Positions 8,252 to 16,242 of a DNA stretch of 64,000 nt are shown here, piece by piece. The position numbers were made by a program, and so were the translations under genes. The DNA is from Solibacillus isronensis (GTDB lineage Bacteria; Bacillota; Bacilli; Bacillales_A; Planococcaceae). The notes under the pieces are model-generated. The model was given only the letters and a program-made list of their open reading frames with translations, searched no databases and was not told the DNA's origin. Numbering within the stretch: the stretch's first letter is position 1; each line of letters opens with the position of its first letter. Location: positions 28,298 through 92,297 of the forward strand of contig NZ_JAMBOC010000007.1 in NCBI RefSeq assembly GCF_023715405.1, in the 5' to 3' direction.

Positions 8252-8497
8252 ATGATGAAAAACGACAGACATGATGTTTTCAACAAAGGATCGGAAAATG
8301 CGATAAGTTTAGGGAAAATGATTAACAATACAAAAGAAAATATACACGAGGCTGAAATTAGTAAAGAGTTTGCTCTTCCTGATGAACTGGAAAATATTGA
8401 AGAAAAAAATGCACGTCGCAGAACAGCCATTGCCCAATTGGAAGAACAAATCAGAGAAAGAAAAGCAGCCAAAGCTAGAAGGGACTCATTTAAATAG
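8252..8497 (+). CDS. tlp: Small acid-soluble spore protein Tlp
   Basis: An 81-residue, charged, helix-rich protein. The stretches NTKENIHEAEISKEFA and ENIEEKNARRRTAIAQL match the Tlp family (misnamed thioredoxin-like), minor small acid-soluble proteins made in the forespore and packed in the spore core. No cysteine pair exists, so it is not a thioredoxin. ATGATG at 8252/8255 follows AAGGAGG (8241-8247); the second ATG has the better 7-base spacing. Its own terminator at 8532 makes it monocistronic. It is direct evidence that the host forms endospores. The ribosome site and first codons have a near copy about 280 bases upstream. Confidence 0.85.
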   Translation: MMKNDRHDVFNKGSENAISLGKMINNTKENIHEAEISKEFALPDELENIEEKNARRRTAIAQLEEQIRERKAAKARRDSFK

Positions 8498-8531
8498 CGT
8501 TTTTTTAGTTTATAAATAAATAACCCATTTT

Positions 8532-8569
8532 AAACGTTAATCTTAATTTTTAGATTAACGTTTTTTTTG
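8532..8569 (+). terminator. Terminator of tlp
   Basis: AAACGTTAATCT (8532-8543) pairs with AGATTAACGTTT (8552-8563), followed by TTTTTT. Confidence 0.9.
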
Positions 8570-8725
8570 TATAAAACAGAGCTAAGTTTTATGAGATTTT
8601 TGTTGGGAAGTTTTCATTTTCATACTAAAACTATCATACAGTGTTTTGGGAGAGTTCTTCTATTTTAAATAGGATTGCTCAAAATAGTTATTTGCACCAA
8701 TCAAATGACTTGAAGGAGGCTTTAA

Positions 8726-11323
8726 ATGAAAGTAACAGAATATTACCAAGCATCTGTACAAGAAGTAATGAAAAAGTTAGATGTGACGCAGTATGGATTA
8801 ACTGATTACGAAGTCCGCGGCCGCCAGAAAAAGTATGGCTATAACGAATTAAAAGAAGGAAAGCAGAAAAATATTTTCGAAGTTTTCTTCGAGCAGTTTC
8901 AGGATTTTTTAGTGCTCATTTTAATTGTTGCGGCAATTGTTTCAATTTTCCTTGGAGATATGGACAGTTCCATTGTCATTTTAATCGTCATTATATTAAA
9001 TGCCATTCTCGGAACGGTTCAGCATGCCCGAGCTGAAAAATCATTGAACAGTTTAAAGGAAATGGCGGCACCCGTTTCAAAAGTTAAACGTAACGGGGAA
9101 ATTATTGAAATACCATCTAGAAATGTAATAGTAGGGGATCTGCTCATTTTGGAAGCGGGCGATTCTATTAGTGCGGATGGACGAGTAGTCGAAAGTCATA
9201 GTTTGCAAATAAATGAAAGTTCATTAACAGGCGAATCTTTGGCGGTCGATAAAGTAGCCAATACAATTGTTGAAACAGAGCTTGCACTAGGAGACAGAAA
9301 AAACATGGTGTACTCCGGCAGCTTTGTGACAAATGGTCGTGGGGCAGTAGCAGTTACTTCAATCGGTATGAATACGGAAATCGGAAAAATTGCTAAGCTG
9401 ATCGACAATGCGAAAGAGAAAAAAACACCTTTGCAAATCAATCTTGATAAATTCGGAAAACGTCTTGCCATTGGAATTATCCTGATTTGTATCGTAATTT
9501 TTGCTTTGGATATTATTCGGGGGCGTGAGCTGATTGATTCCTTTATGTTTGCAGTTTCATTGGCGGTCGCGGCAATTCCTGAAGCGTTAAGTTCGATTGT
9601 AACGATTGTACTGGCAGTAGGGACTCAAAATATGGCAAAGGAAAATGCGATTATCCGTAAATTGCCGGCAGTAGAAAGTTTGGGAAGTGTTTCGATTATT
9701 TGTACAGACAAAACCGGGACGCTGACACAAAACAAAATGACGGTTCAGGAAGTTTATACGGGCGAGCAGTTCTTCTCCTCCAACGAGCTGGAGCCGACCA
9801 ACCCGAGTCATAAAAAACTGCTTGATTTTGCGATTCTTTGCAATGATTCTATGATGCTAAGGGATAAAACAATAGGAGATCCAACAGAACTTGCACTTGT
9901 AAAGTTAGGACATGAATTTGAAATGAGTGAGCAACTGATACGCGGGCTTCATCCGCGTGTAGGAGAGATTCCTTTCGATTCCACTCGAAAATTGATGAGT
10001 ACTGTTCACCGTATGGGGAACCGTAATGTCATGATTACTAAAGGGGCAGTGGACGAGCTTCTTCCCCGTATTAGTCGAGTCGATTCAAGCAGCAGTTCGA
10101 TTATTACGAACGAGCAGCTAGAAAAGATTAATCAGGCGAATACCGCATTTTCGAATGCCGGATTACGGGTAATTGCCATTACGTATAAAGAAGTCTTTTC
10201 TTCTAATATAAGTAAAAAGGACGAGCAAGGCTTAACATTTGTCGGGCTAATCGCGATGATGGACCCTCCGCGCGATGAATCGGCACAGGCAGTTGCAGAC
10301 TGTATGGATGCGGGCATTAAACCTGTCATGATTACAGGGGACCACAAAATTACGGCAATCGCGATCGCGAAACAGCTCGGTATATTAAAAAGTCCTGATG
10401 AAGCAATTGAAGGAAAGGACATTGAAAAGCTTTCGGATCGGGAATTGAAAAATAAGGTGGAAAGCTTCTCTGTCTATGCTCGTGTATCTCCAGAGCACAA
10501 AATCCGTATTGTAAAGGCTTGGCAAGAAAAAGGACATGTTGTCGCAATGACGGGGGACGGGGTAAATGACGCCCCGGCACTAAAACAGGCTGAAATTGGT
10601 GTGGCAATGGGGAAAACAGGAACTGAAGTGGCTAAAGATGCGTCAGCAATGATTTTAACCGACGATAATTTTTTAACAATCGTCAAATCGATTTCCAACG
10701 GACGAAGTATTTATGCCAATATAAAAAATGCGATTAAATTCCTGTTATCCGGAAATGCAGGGGCGATCTTCGTTGTTTTATATGCAACGCTTTTCGCATT
10801 ACCGGCTCCGTTTCTGCCGATCCATCTATTGTTTATCAACTTATTGACGGATAGCCTGCCAGCGATTGCGATTGGATTAGAACCGCATAATAAGAAACTG
10901 ATGAAGGAAAAACCGCGGAATATAAATGAGTCACTGTTAAATAAAAAATTCGTATCCCAAGTAGGATTTGAAGGAGTAATTATTGCGGCAGTCACAATCA
11001 TCGCCTTTCAAGTAGGCTTATCGACAGGTGATACAGCAGTTGCGACAACAATGGCGTTTGCAACATTATGTTTATCAAGACTACTGCATGGGTTCAATTG
11101 CCGTTCGGAAGATTCCATTTTTAAAATCGGAATTTTCTCGAATTTGGCAGTTTGGATTGCCTTTTTACTCGGGTTTACAATATTGAATTTTGTCCTGATC
11201 AACGGGTTATTCGAGGTAGCCGATTTGGCGAGTAGCCAATATTTAATGATTTATGGATTATCGTTAGTGCCGTTAGTTATTATCCAGGTTCGTAAACTGT
11301 TTTTCGGATCTGCCAAGGCATAA
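8726..11323 (+). CDS. Cation-translocating P-type ATPase, Ca2+ type (IIA-like)
   Basis: An 865-residue membrane pump with all P-type domains. Seen in order: cation-ATPase N-terminal domain, actuator motif LTGES, the M4 motif PEAL, phosphorylation site DKTGTLTQNKM, nucleotide-binding region, hinge GDGVNDAPALKQA, and four C-terminal membrane helices. The best match by memory is the bacterial SERCA-like group (B. subtilis YloB, Listeria LMCA1), which exports Ca2+. Glu of PEAL and the Asn/Asp of NLLTDSLP in M6 are kept (site II), but M5 reads SGNAGAI where SERCA has SSNVGEV, so the site-I glutamate is an alanine. One ion per cycle is therefore likely. GAAGGAGG precedes ATG 8726. Confidence 0.88.
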   Translation: MKVTEYYQASVQEVMKKLDVTQYGLTDYEVRGRQKKYGYNELKEGKQKNIFEVFFEQFQDFLVLILIVAAIVSIFLGDMDSSIVILIVIILNAILGTVQHARAEKSLNSLKEMAAPVSKVKRNGEIIEIPSRNVIVGDLLILEAGDSISADGRVVESHSLQINESSLTGESLAVDKVANTIVETELALGDRKNMVYSGSFVTNGRGAVAVTSIGMNTEIGKIAKLIDNAKEKKTPLQINLDKFGKRLAIGIILICIVIFALDIIRGRELIDSFMFAVSLAVAAIPEALSSIVTIVLAVGTQNMAKENAIIRKLPAVESLGSVSIICTDKTGTLTQNKMTVQEVYTGEQFFSSNELEPTNPSHKKLLDFAILCNDSMMLRDKTIGDPTELALVKLGHEFEMSEQLIRGLHPRVGEIPFDSTRKLMSTVHRMGNRNVMITKGAVDELLPRISRVDSSSSSIITNEQLEKINQANTAFSNAGLRVIAITYKEVFSSNISKKDEQGLTFVGLIAMMDPPRDESAQAVADCMDAGIKPVMITGDHKITAIAIAKQLGILKSPDEAIEGKDIEKLSDRELKNKVESFSVYARVSPEHKIRIVKAWQEKGHVVAMTGDGVNDAPALKQAEIGVAMGKTGTEVAKDASAMILTDDNFLTIVKSISNGRSIYANIKNAIKFLLSGNAGAIFVVLYATLFALPAPFLPIHLLFINLLTDSLPAIAIGLEPHNKKLMKEKPRNINESLLNKKFVSQVGFEGVIIAAVTIIAFQVGLSTGDTAVATTMAFATLCLSRLLHGFNCRSEDSIFKIGIFSNLAVWIAFLLGFTILNFVLINGLFEVADLASSQYLMIYGLSLVPLVIIQVRKLFFGSAKA

Positions 11324-11408
11324 ATGTAATGAACAAAACAGTATATGGCAACTTTTTTAGCTGGTTAACATAAAAATAAAGTTAACAAGGTTATGGAAGG
11401 ATGACATT

Positions 11409-12482
11409 ATTAGCACGACAATTAAACATTTCTTCGGCCAGGCAATGACAGGGCAGGGCATTAAAAATATTTATAAAGAGCTGATGGATGAAGCGCAAGC
11501 TGTATATTTACTAAAAGGAGCGCACGGTTTCAGAGTTTCGGAGTTGCTGCAGAAAATCGGGTTGCACTACTATGAAAAAGGTGCACACATTGAGTTTTTC
11601 TATGATCCTTTATTTGAAAATACGGTCGAAGCAGTTTATATTCAAGCCCCTCATCGTATACTAATTGTTCAAGCGACAAACCCGTCAATAGAACCGGTAC
11701 TGCCAGGGGTACGGGATCATGTCATTTCCCTTTATGACTGTTTGAATGAACAACACATTGCATTGAGTGAAAATTTGACTTCGGTAAACGAATCGAAACA
11801 AGCCTACTATGAGCAGTGCTTTGCCAAGCTTTCCAATGCTATTCACATTCATGATGACTGGGAAGTGGAAACGAGAAGGCAAATGGAATGGAGCGGGTTG
11901 GATCAGCAGTTTGCGGAGTTGACGAACGAACTGTTTGGCGAAACGAATCGGCAGAAATCCGGCCAGCTTACACATCGCTTACTCGGAACATTAACCCCAA
12001 CAGGAGCGCAGGACACAGTACAAAGCATTACGCAAAACCTTGAAAAGAGATTATTTATTAAAGGGTATCCCGGAACAGGAAAATCTTCGATGATGAAGAA
12101 ATTAGCAAATGAAGCGATAAGCAGAGGCTTTGATGTACAACTCGTTTGGTGCGGACTGGATTCCAATTCGATCGATATGGTCATTATACCTGAATTGAAA
12201 TTCTGTATTTTTGACAGTACGGAGCCGCACGTGTATTTCCCTGATGGAAATCGCCCTGGTGATGAAATTTTCGATATTGCCCAGCATTGTCATCCGACAG
12301 AAGTAGAGGAAAAGAATATAGAAGCAATCGTAGAAAAGTACAAAGCGACGATGGCAGATGCAAAACAATTTGCAGCGAAATACGCAGAACAAGAAAGGAA
12401 AGTTCGTGAAGCAGTAGATGCCGCTATCAATTTGGATGAATTCAATAAACGAACAGCCTTACTATTTGAGCTTTTTAATTAG
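11409..12482 (+). CDS. Two-domain P-loop ATPase, PRK06851-like, apparent ATT start
   Basis: A protein of about 357 residues built from two related halves. The C-terminal half has an intact Walker A, GYPGTGKSS, and the family line NSIDMVIIPELKFCIFDST. The N-terminal half keeps the layout (HFFGQAMTGQGI, then LLKGAHGFRVSELLQKIG), but its Walker A has lost the GKS, so only one nucleotide site should work. No ATG/GTG/TTG explains the conserved-looking N-terminus: the first ATG, 11445, lacks a ribosome site and drops MSTTIKHFFGQA. GGAAGG at 11395-11400 is 8 bases before an in-frame ATT at 11409, which I propose as the start. Cellular role unknown. Confidence 0.7.
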   Translation: MSTTIKHFFGQAMTGQGIKNIYKELMDEAQAVYLLKGAHGFRVSELLQKIGLHYYEKGAHIEFFYDPLFENTVEAVYIQAPHRILIVQATNPSIEPVLPGVRDHVISLYDCLNEQHIALSENLTSVNESKQAYYEQCFAKLSNAIHIHDDWEVETRRQMEWSGLDQQFAELTNELFGETNRQKSGQLTHRLLGTLTPTGAQDTVQSITQNLEKRLFIKGYPGTGKSSMMKKLANEAISRGFDVQLVWCGLDSNSIDMVIIPELKFCIFDSTEPHVYFPDGNRPGDEIFDIAQHCHPTEVEEKNIEAIVEKYKATMADAKQFAAKYAEQERKVREAVDAAINLDEFNKRTALLFELFN

Positions 12483-12498
12483 GAAAAGAATTTTAATA

Positions 12499-12538
12499 GG
12501 CATGGATCCGAATTGATATCGGGTCCATGCCTTATTTT
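12499..12538 (+). terminator. Terminator after the P-loop ATPase gene
   Basis: AGGCATGGATCC pairs with GGGTCCATGCCT (11 of 12), followed by TATTTTG. Confidence 0.75.
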
Positions 12539-12684
12539 GTGATGCAGAATCTATATGATTAATATTATTTTAAAATAATGTATGAATTTTCGAAATAATA
12601 AATTTTTTAGGAGCTATAAATTTTACTCAAACAGAAAATACTGTATGCTGATGGTGAGCTTTTCATTACAAAGGAGGACAACTC

Positions 12685-13467
12685 ATGAATCGTTTTGAAG
12701 GAAAAGTTATAATTGTTACCGGTGCAGGTTCTGGATTAGGACAAGCTGCCACATTGCAGCTTGCAAAGGAAGGCGCAAAGCTTGTACTCGTTGATTTAAA
12801 TCAGGCAGGACTGGATGAAACGAAGAAAAAAGTGCTTGAAGTAGCACCAAATGCTGAAACATTGTTAGTGACAGCAAACGTAGCTACAGAAAGTGAAGTT
12901 GAAAATTTTGTGAATCAAACGGTTGAGAAATTCAGCAAAATTGATGGTTTCTTTAACAATGCGGGAATTGAAGGGAAACAAAACTTAACTGGAGATTACG
13001 GTATTGAGGAATTTCATAAAGTCATATCCGTCAATTTGAACGGTGTCTTCTATGGTATGAAATATGTGCTGAAAGTGATGAAGGAGCAAGGATACGGCTC
13101 GATTGTCAATACAGCTTCGGTTGGCGGAATCCGCGGTGTCGGAAACCAGTCAGGCTATGCGGCTAGTAAACATGGTGTTGTCGGGTTAACGCGTAACTCG
13201 GCGATTGAATACGGCCAATACGGAATTTCGATTAAAGCAATTGCCCCGGGTGCGATTATGACGCCAATGGTAGAAGGATCACTGCGCCAAATGGGTGGCG
13301 ATAACTGGGAGGAAGTCGGCAAGGAGTTTGTAAAGCCAAATCCGATGAGACGTTTCGGTAAGCCGGAAGAAGTCGGTTATTTAGTAGCATTCCTGCTATC
13401 TAACGAAGCGGACTTCATTAACGCAGCGGTTATTCCAATCGACGGCGGGCAGTCCTATAAATATTAA
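12685..13467 (+). CDS. SDR-family NAD(P)-dependent oxidoreductase
   Basis: A 260-residue classical short-chain dehydrogenase. The cofactor motif is TGAGSGLGQ, the NNAG motif is present as NNAGIEG, and the catalytic Tyr/Lys pair lies in YAASKHG with the serine in NTASVGG. The C-terminus INAAVIPIDGGQSYKY is typical. It resembles the glucose/cyclohexanol-dehydrogenase-like group, but the substrate cannot be read from sequence. AAAGGAGG precedes the ATG by a normal distance, and its own terminator follows, so it is probably a single-gene unit. Confidence 0.88.
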   Translation: MNRFEGKVIIVTGAGSGLGQAATLQLAKEGAKLVLVDLNQAGLDETKKKVLEVAPNAETLLVTANVATESEVENFVNQTVEKFSKIDGFFNNAGIEGKQNLTGDYGIEEFHKVISVNLNGVFYGMKYVLKVMKEQGYGSIVNTASVGGIRGVGNQSGYAASKHGVVGLTRNSAIEYGQYGISIKAIAPGAIMTPMVEGSLRQMGGDNWEEVGKEFVKPNPMRRFGKPEEVGYLVAFLLSNEADFINAAVIPIDGGQSYKY

Positions 13468-13472
13468 ATGGT

Positions 13473-13504
13473 AATCCCCTTAAAACATTTAAGGGGATTT
13501 TTTG
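13473..13504 (+). terminator. Terminator after SDR gene
   Basis: AATCCCCTTAAA (13473-13484) pairs with TTTAAGGGGATT (13488-13499), followed by TTTTTG. Confidence 0.9.
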
Positions 13505-13527
13505 TCCTCATTGATTCTCTTTCTTTT

Positions 13528-13881
13528 TTAACGCTTCAATACCCGACTTTCCAATAAATACGTTACTTCGTATTTCTCAGCCAGTCCTTTTAAAAAGGTT
13601 AATAGTTCACTGAAGTTTGTTGTTTGTATCAATTGTTCATACTGTTTTTTCTCTTCTTCGGTTGCAACCTTTTTAAAATAACCCCACATATGTTGGCAAG
13701 CATTGCGCATGCTGCCTTTTGTTGGTGTTAAGCTTAATGCCTGTTCGATCAGCGCTGAAATTTCTTCATAAGAGGCTTTATTTTTCATCGCCTGACGAAT
13801 TACATTGTAATGATTTTGGCTATAAAACATCACATTGTATTTTTCCTCACGCCAAAGGATTTCCGTCTTTTTTTGATTCAT
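13528..13881 (-). CDS. DUF1722 (YbgA-like) domain protein
   Basis: A 117-residue protein matching the YbgA/DUF1722 family, recognised by ILWREEKYNVMFYSQNHYN at the start and the MWGYFKK segment in the middle. In other bacteria this domain is often fused to DUF523 or sits beside DNA photolyase genes; here it stands alone. Function is not established. The ATG at 13881 is 11 bases after GGGAGG; an in-frame GTG at 13905 would precede that ribosome site. It is convergent with the SDR gene. Confidence 0.75.
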   Translation of the reverse strand: MNQKKTEILWREEKYNVMFYSQNHYNVIRQAMKNKASYEEISALIEQALSLTPTKGSMRNACQHMWGYFKKVATEEEKKQYEQLIQTTNFSELLTFLKGLAEKYEVTYLLESRVLKR

Positions 13882-14064
13882 AAAAGAGTCATCCTCCCAT
13901 TCCACTTTTGCATAATCTACTAGTTGTTCACATTATATAAGATAGATAAAAGTTTTGCTTTTATAAGGAGTCAAATCCAACTTATAGTGTAAAAAGTTTG
14001 TATAATGAAGATAGGTTTTAAATTTACTGAATTTACTTAAAATTGAAGGAAAAGAGGGGTTCTA

Positions 14065-15429
14065 ATGGTAAATGAACTAACAACAGTGAATGGACAATTA
14101 ACAGGAGAGTCGGTATACCGGGATAAACCAGTTATTCAGGCTGCCGAAACAATTTTCGTCAATGAATTTACAGATGGTGTGTTAAATCCGAATGCACCAA
14201 TGTTAGGACCTTTAAAAGATGGGGGTACAATCATTGCCAATACAGCACCTGGTTGTTGGGGCCCAATGATTACACCGACGATTCGCGGGGGGCACGAAGT
14301 AACAAAGCCCGTATATGTGGAAGGGGCGGAAGTCGGGGATGCAATCGTTATTCAAATTAAATCGATTCAAGTTACATCGATTGCGACTTCTTCGGGAACA
14401 GACGAAGCACAAAATGAACGCTTTATCGGGGATCCTTTCGTAAAGGTGAAATGTCCGGGGTGCGGGAAGCTACATCCGCCGACAATTGTACAAGGAATCG
14501 GTCAGGAGTCGGTAAAATGTATGACATGCGGGACGGATACAACACCATTTAAAATTTCCAACGGCTATACGATGGCATTTAATTCAAAAGGGAATGTCGG
14601 ATTGACGGTCGGAAAAGAAGCTGCTCGCCGGATTGCCCAAGACAGCAAAAATTATATGAGAACTCCGGAAAATTCGATTCAAAATCCGATTACTTCATTC
14701 GCGCCGAGTGACCTGATCGGGGTACTAGCAAGAATGCGTCCGTTTGTTGGACAGCTTGGGACAACGCCGTCAAAAGCGATGCCGGATTCTCATAATGCTG
14801 GTGATTTCGGAACATTTCTAATTGGAGCGCCACATGAATTTACAATGACCGAAGACGAGCTGAATATCCACCGTACAGATGGACATATGGATATTAACCG
14901 TGTGCGCGAAGGGGCAGTTGTCATTTGTCCTGTAAAGGTTCCTGGTGGGGGTGTATATGTAGGGGATATGCATGCAATGCAGGGCGATGGTGAAATTGCC
15001 GGACATACGACTGATGTATCGGGTATTGTACAGCTACAGGTAAGTGTACTGAAAAAAGTAAATTTGGACGGTCCTATCTTGCTGCCGAATGTTGAAGATT
15101 TGCCTTATACCGCAAAACCTTTTACGAAAGAAGAAAAGCGCATTGCTCGTGATTTGGCAGAGGAATTTGGTGTGAAGCAGGTTGAGGAAAGTTTCCCGTT
15201 ATCGATTGTAGGAACAGGGATTAACTTAAATGTGGCTACAGAAAATGCACTCGAGCGCACGGCAAAGTTATTTGAACTGACAGTGGAAGAAGTGAGAAAC
15301 CGTGCAACCATTACCGGTGGAATTGAAATAGGAAGACATCCGGGTGTTGTGACTGCTACAGTTCAAATGCCAAAAACACTTTTGAAAAAAGCACGACTGT
15401 TTAAAACAGTTAAGCGTCAATATGACTGA
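14065..15429 (+). CDS. Acetamidase/formamidase family protein
   Basis: A 454-residue member of the FmdA/AmdA family, which hydrolyses short amides such as formamide or acetamide to ammonia and the acid. Family marks include GGTIIANTAPGCWGP, IRGGHEVTKP, GDMHAMQGDGE and GGIEIGRHPG. An insertion carries CPGC and CMTC, a probable structural zinc ribbon found in part of this family. No signal peptide, so cytoplasmic. GAGGGG lies upstream of ATG 14065. The following unknown gene begins 111 bases downstream with its own ribosome site, so co-transcription is possible. The actual amide is not known. Confidence 0.85.
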   Translation: MVNELTTVNGQLTGESVYRDKPVIQAAETIFVNEFTDGVLNPNAPMLGPLKDGGTIIANTAPGCWGPMITPTIRGGHEVTKPVYVEGAEVGDAIVIQIKSIQVTSIATSSGTDEAQNERFIGDPFVKVKCPGCGKLHPPTIVQGIGQESVKCMTCGTDTTPFKISNGYTMAFNSKGNVGLTVGKEAARRIAQDSKNYMRTPENSIQNPITSFAPSDLIGVLARMRPFVGQLGTTPSKAMPDSHNAGDFGTFLIGAPHEFTMTEDELNIHRTDGHMDINRVREGAVVICPVKVPGGGVYVGDMHAMQGDGEIAGHTTDVSGIVQLQVSVLKKVNLDGPILLPNVEDLPYTAKPFTKEEKRIARDLAEEFGVKQVEESFPLSIVGTGINLNVATENALERTAKLFELTVEEVRNRATITGGIEIGRHPGVVTATVQMPKTLLKKARLFKTVKRQYD

Positions 15430-15540
15430 ATACAGTTGATCAATTGTTAAAAGCAGTAATATCATAGTTAATTAGATAAGTTTTTGTTCTTTATTTTTCG
15501 GGAAATAGGAAATTACTAGAAAAGTAGAGGGGATGAAGCG

Positions 15541-16059
15541 ATGCAGCCATTGATCAAGAAGATAGAAGCTCTTGTCATCTCGATTAGCGTTCAGTCAGGT
15601 ATTGGTATTATTGAAGCAATAAGTGAAAAAGACGGCAATAAGAAAGTCATATTCCAAATTACATCAAAAACGCCTTTAATGACAAAGGACGGGTACCAAA
15701 TTGGGGCATCTGCCATTCCTGTTAAGGCGAAAATTATTGCCTTTATTGATTCCAGAAATCCTTTGCCGATGGTTTCCCCGCCGCATACAACACCACTATT
15801 GATCATTTTTGATCAGTTTGATAAAGATGGCGAAGTATGTGTCGGTGCATTTGACCGGCAACTTTACTGTGATCAGCTGAAGCTTAAACTCCATGTCAGT
15901 GAAAAAACAGAAATAGTCGATTTGACTGGAAAGCGCGTGGATCAGAAAGATTTGGAAGGAAAGATGCTGTTCGTTTTTTATGACCGTGCAACAAAAAGCA
16001 AACCAGTGCAGGCCAATCCATCAAAAATTATCGTGACCTCTATTTTGCATAACGAATAG
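15541..16059 (+). CDS. Unknown protein with a duplicated beta-rich module
   Basis: A 172-residue protein that I cannot name. It seems to hold two copies of one module. Copy one has ITSKTPLMTKDGYQIG, then VKAKIIAFIDSRNPLPM. Copy two has VSEKTEIVDLTGKRVDQ, then LEGKMLFVFYDRATKS. In each, a threonine/aspartate-rich strand is followed by a glycine and a proline-rich tail. Similar modules occur, as I recall, in secreted Bacillus proteins that also carry copper-amine-oxidase-like stalks, but this one has no signal peptide. GAGGGGATGAAGCG precedes ATG 15541. Confidence 0.65.
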   Translation: MQPLIKKIEALVISISVQSGIGIIEAISEKDGNKKVIFQITSKTPLMTKDGYQIGASAIPVKAKIIAFIDSRNPLPMVSPPHTTPLLIIFDQFDKDGEVCVGAFDRQLYCDQLKLKLHVSEKTEIVDLTGKRVDQKDLEGKMLFVFYDRATKSKPVQANPSKIIVTSILHNE

Positions 16060-16242
16060 TTATGATGCATATCGATTTCTATTGTCAGTACGTATGTTTT
16101 AAGCAATATTTCATACAAATTGCTGCAAATGAAACGATATGCTTTTTTTGTGGAATCAGCTTGAAGGAAAGTTAAAAAATTAAAAATGTTACATACACAT
16201 TTATTTTTTGGTATATTTTTGTATAGAAATAAGGTGGAAAAA

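Noticed and set aside
8252..8497. Thioredoxin-like protein, as the name Tlp suggests
   Set aside because: No CxxC pair; the sequence fits the small spore protein family that bears this historical name.
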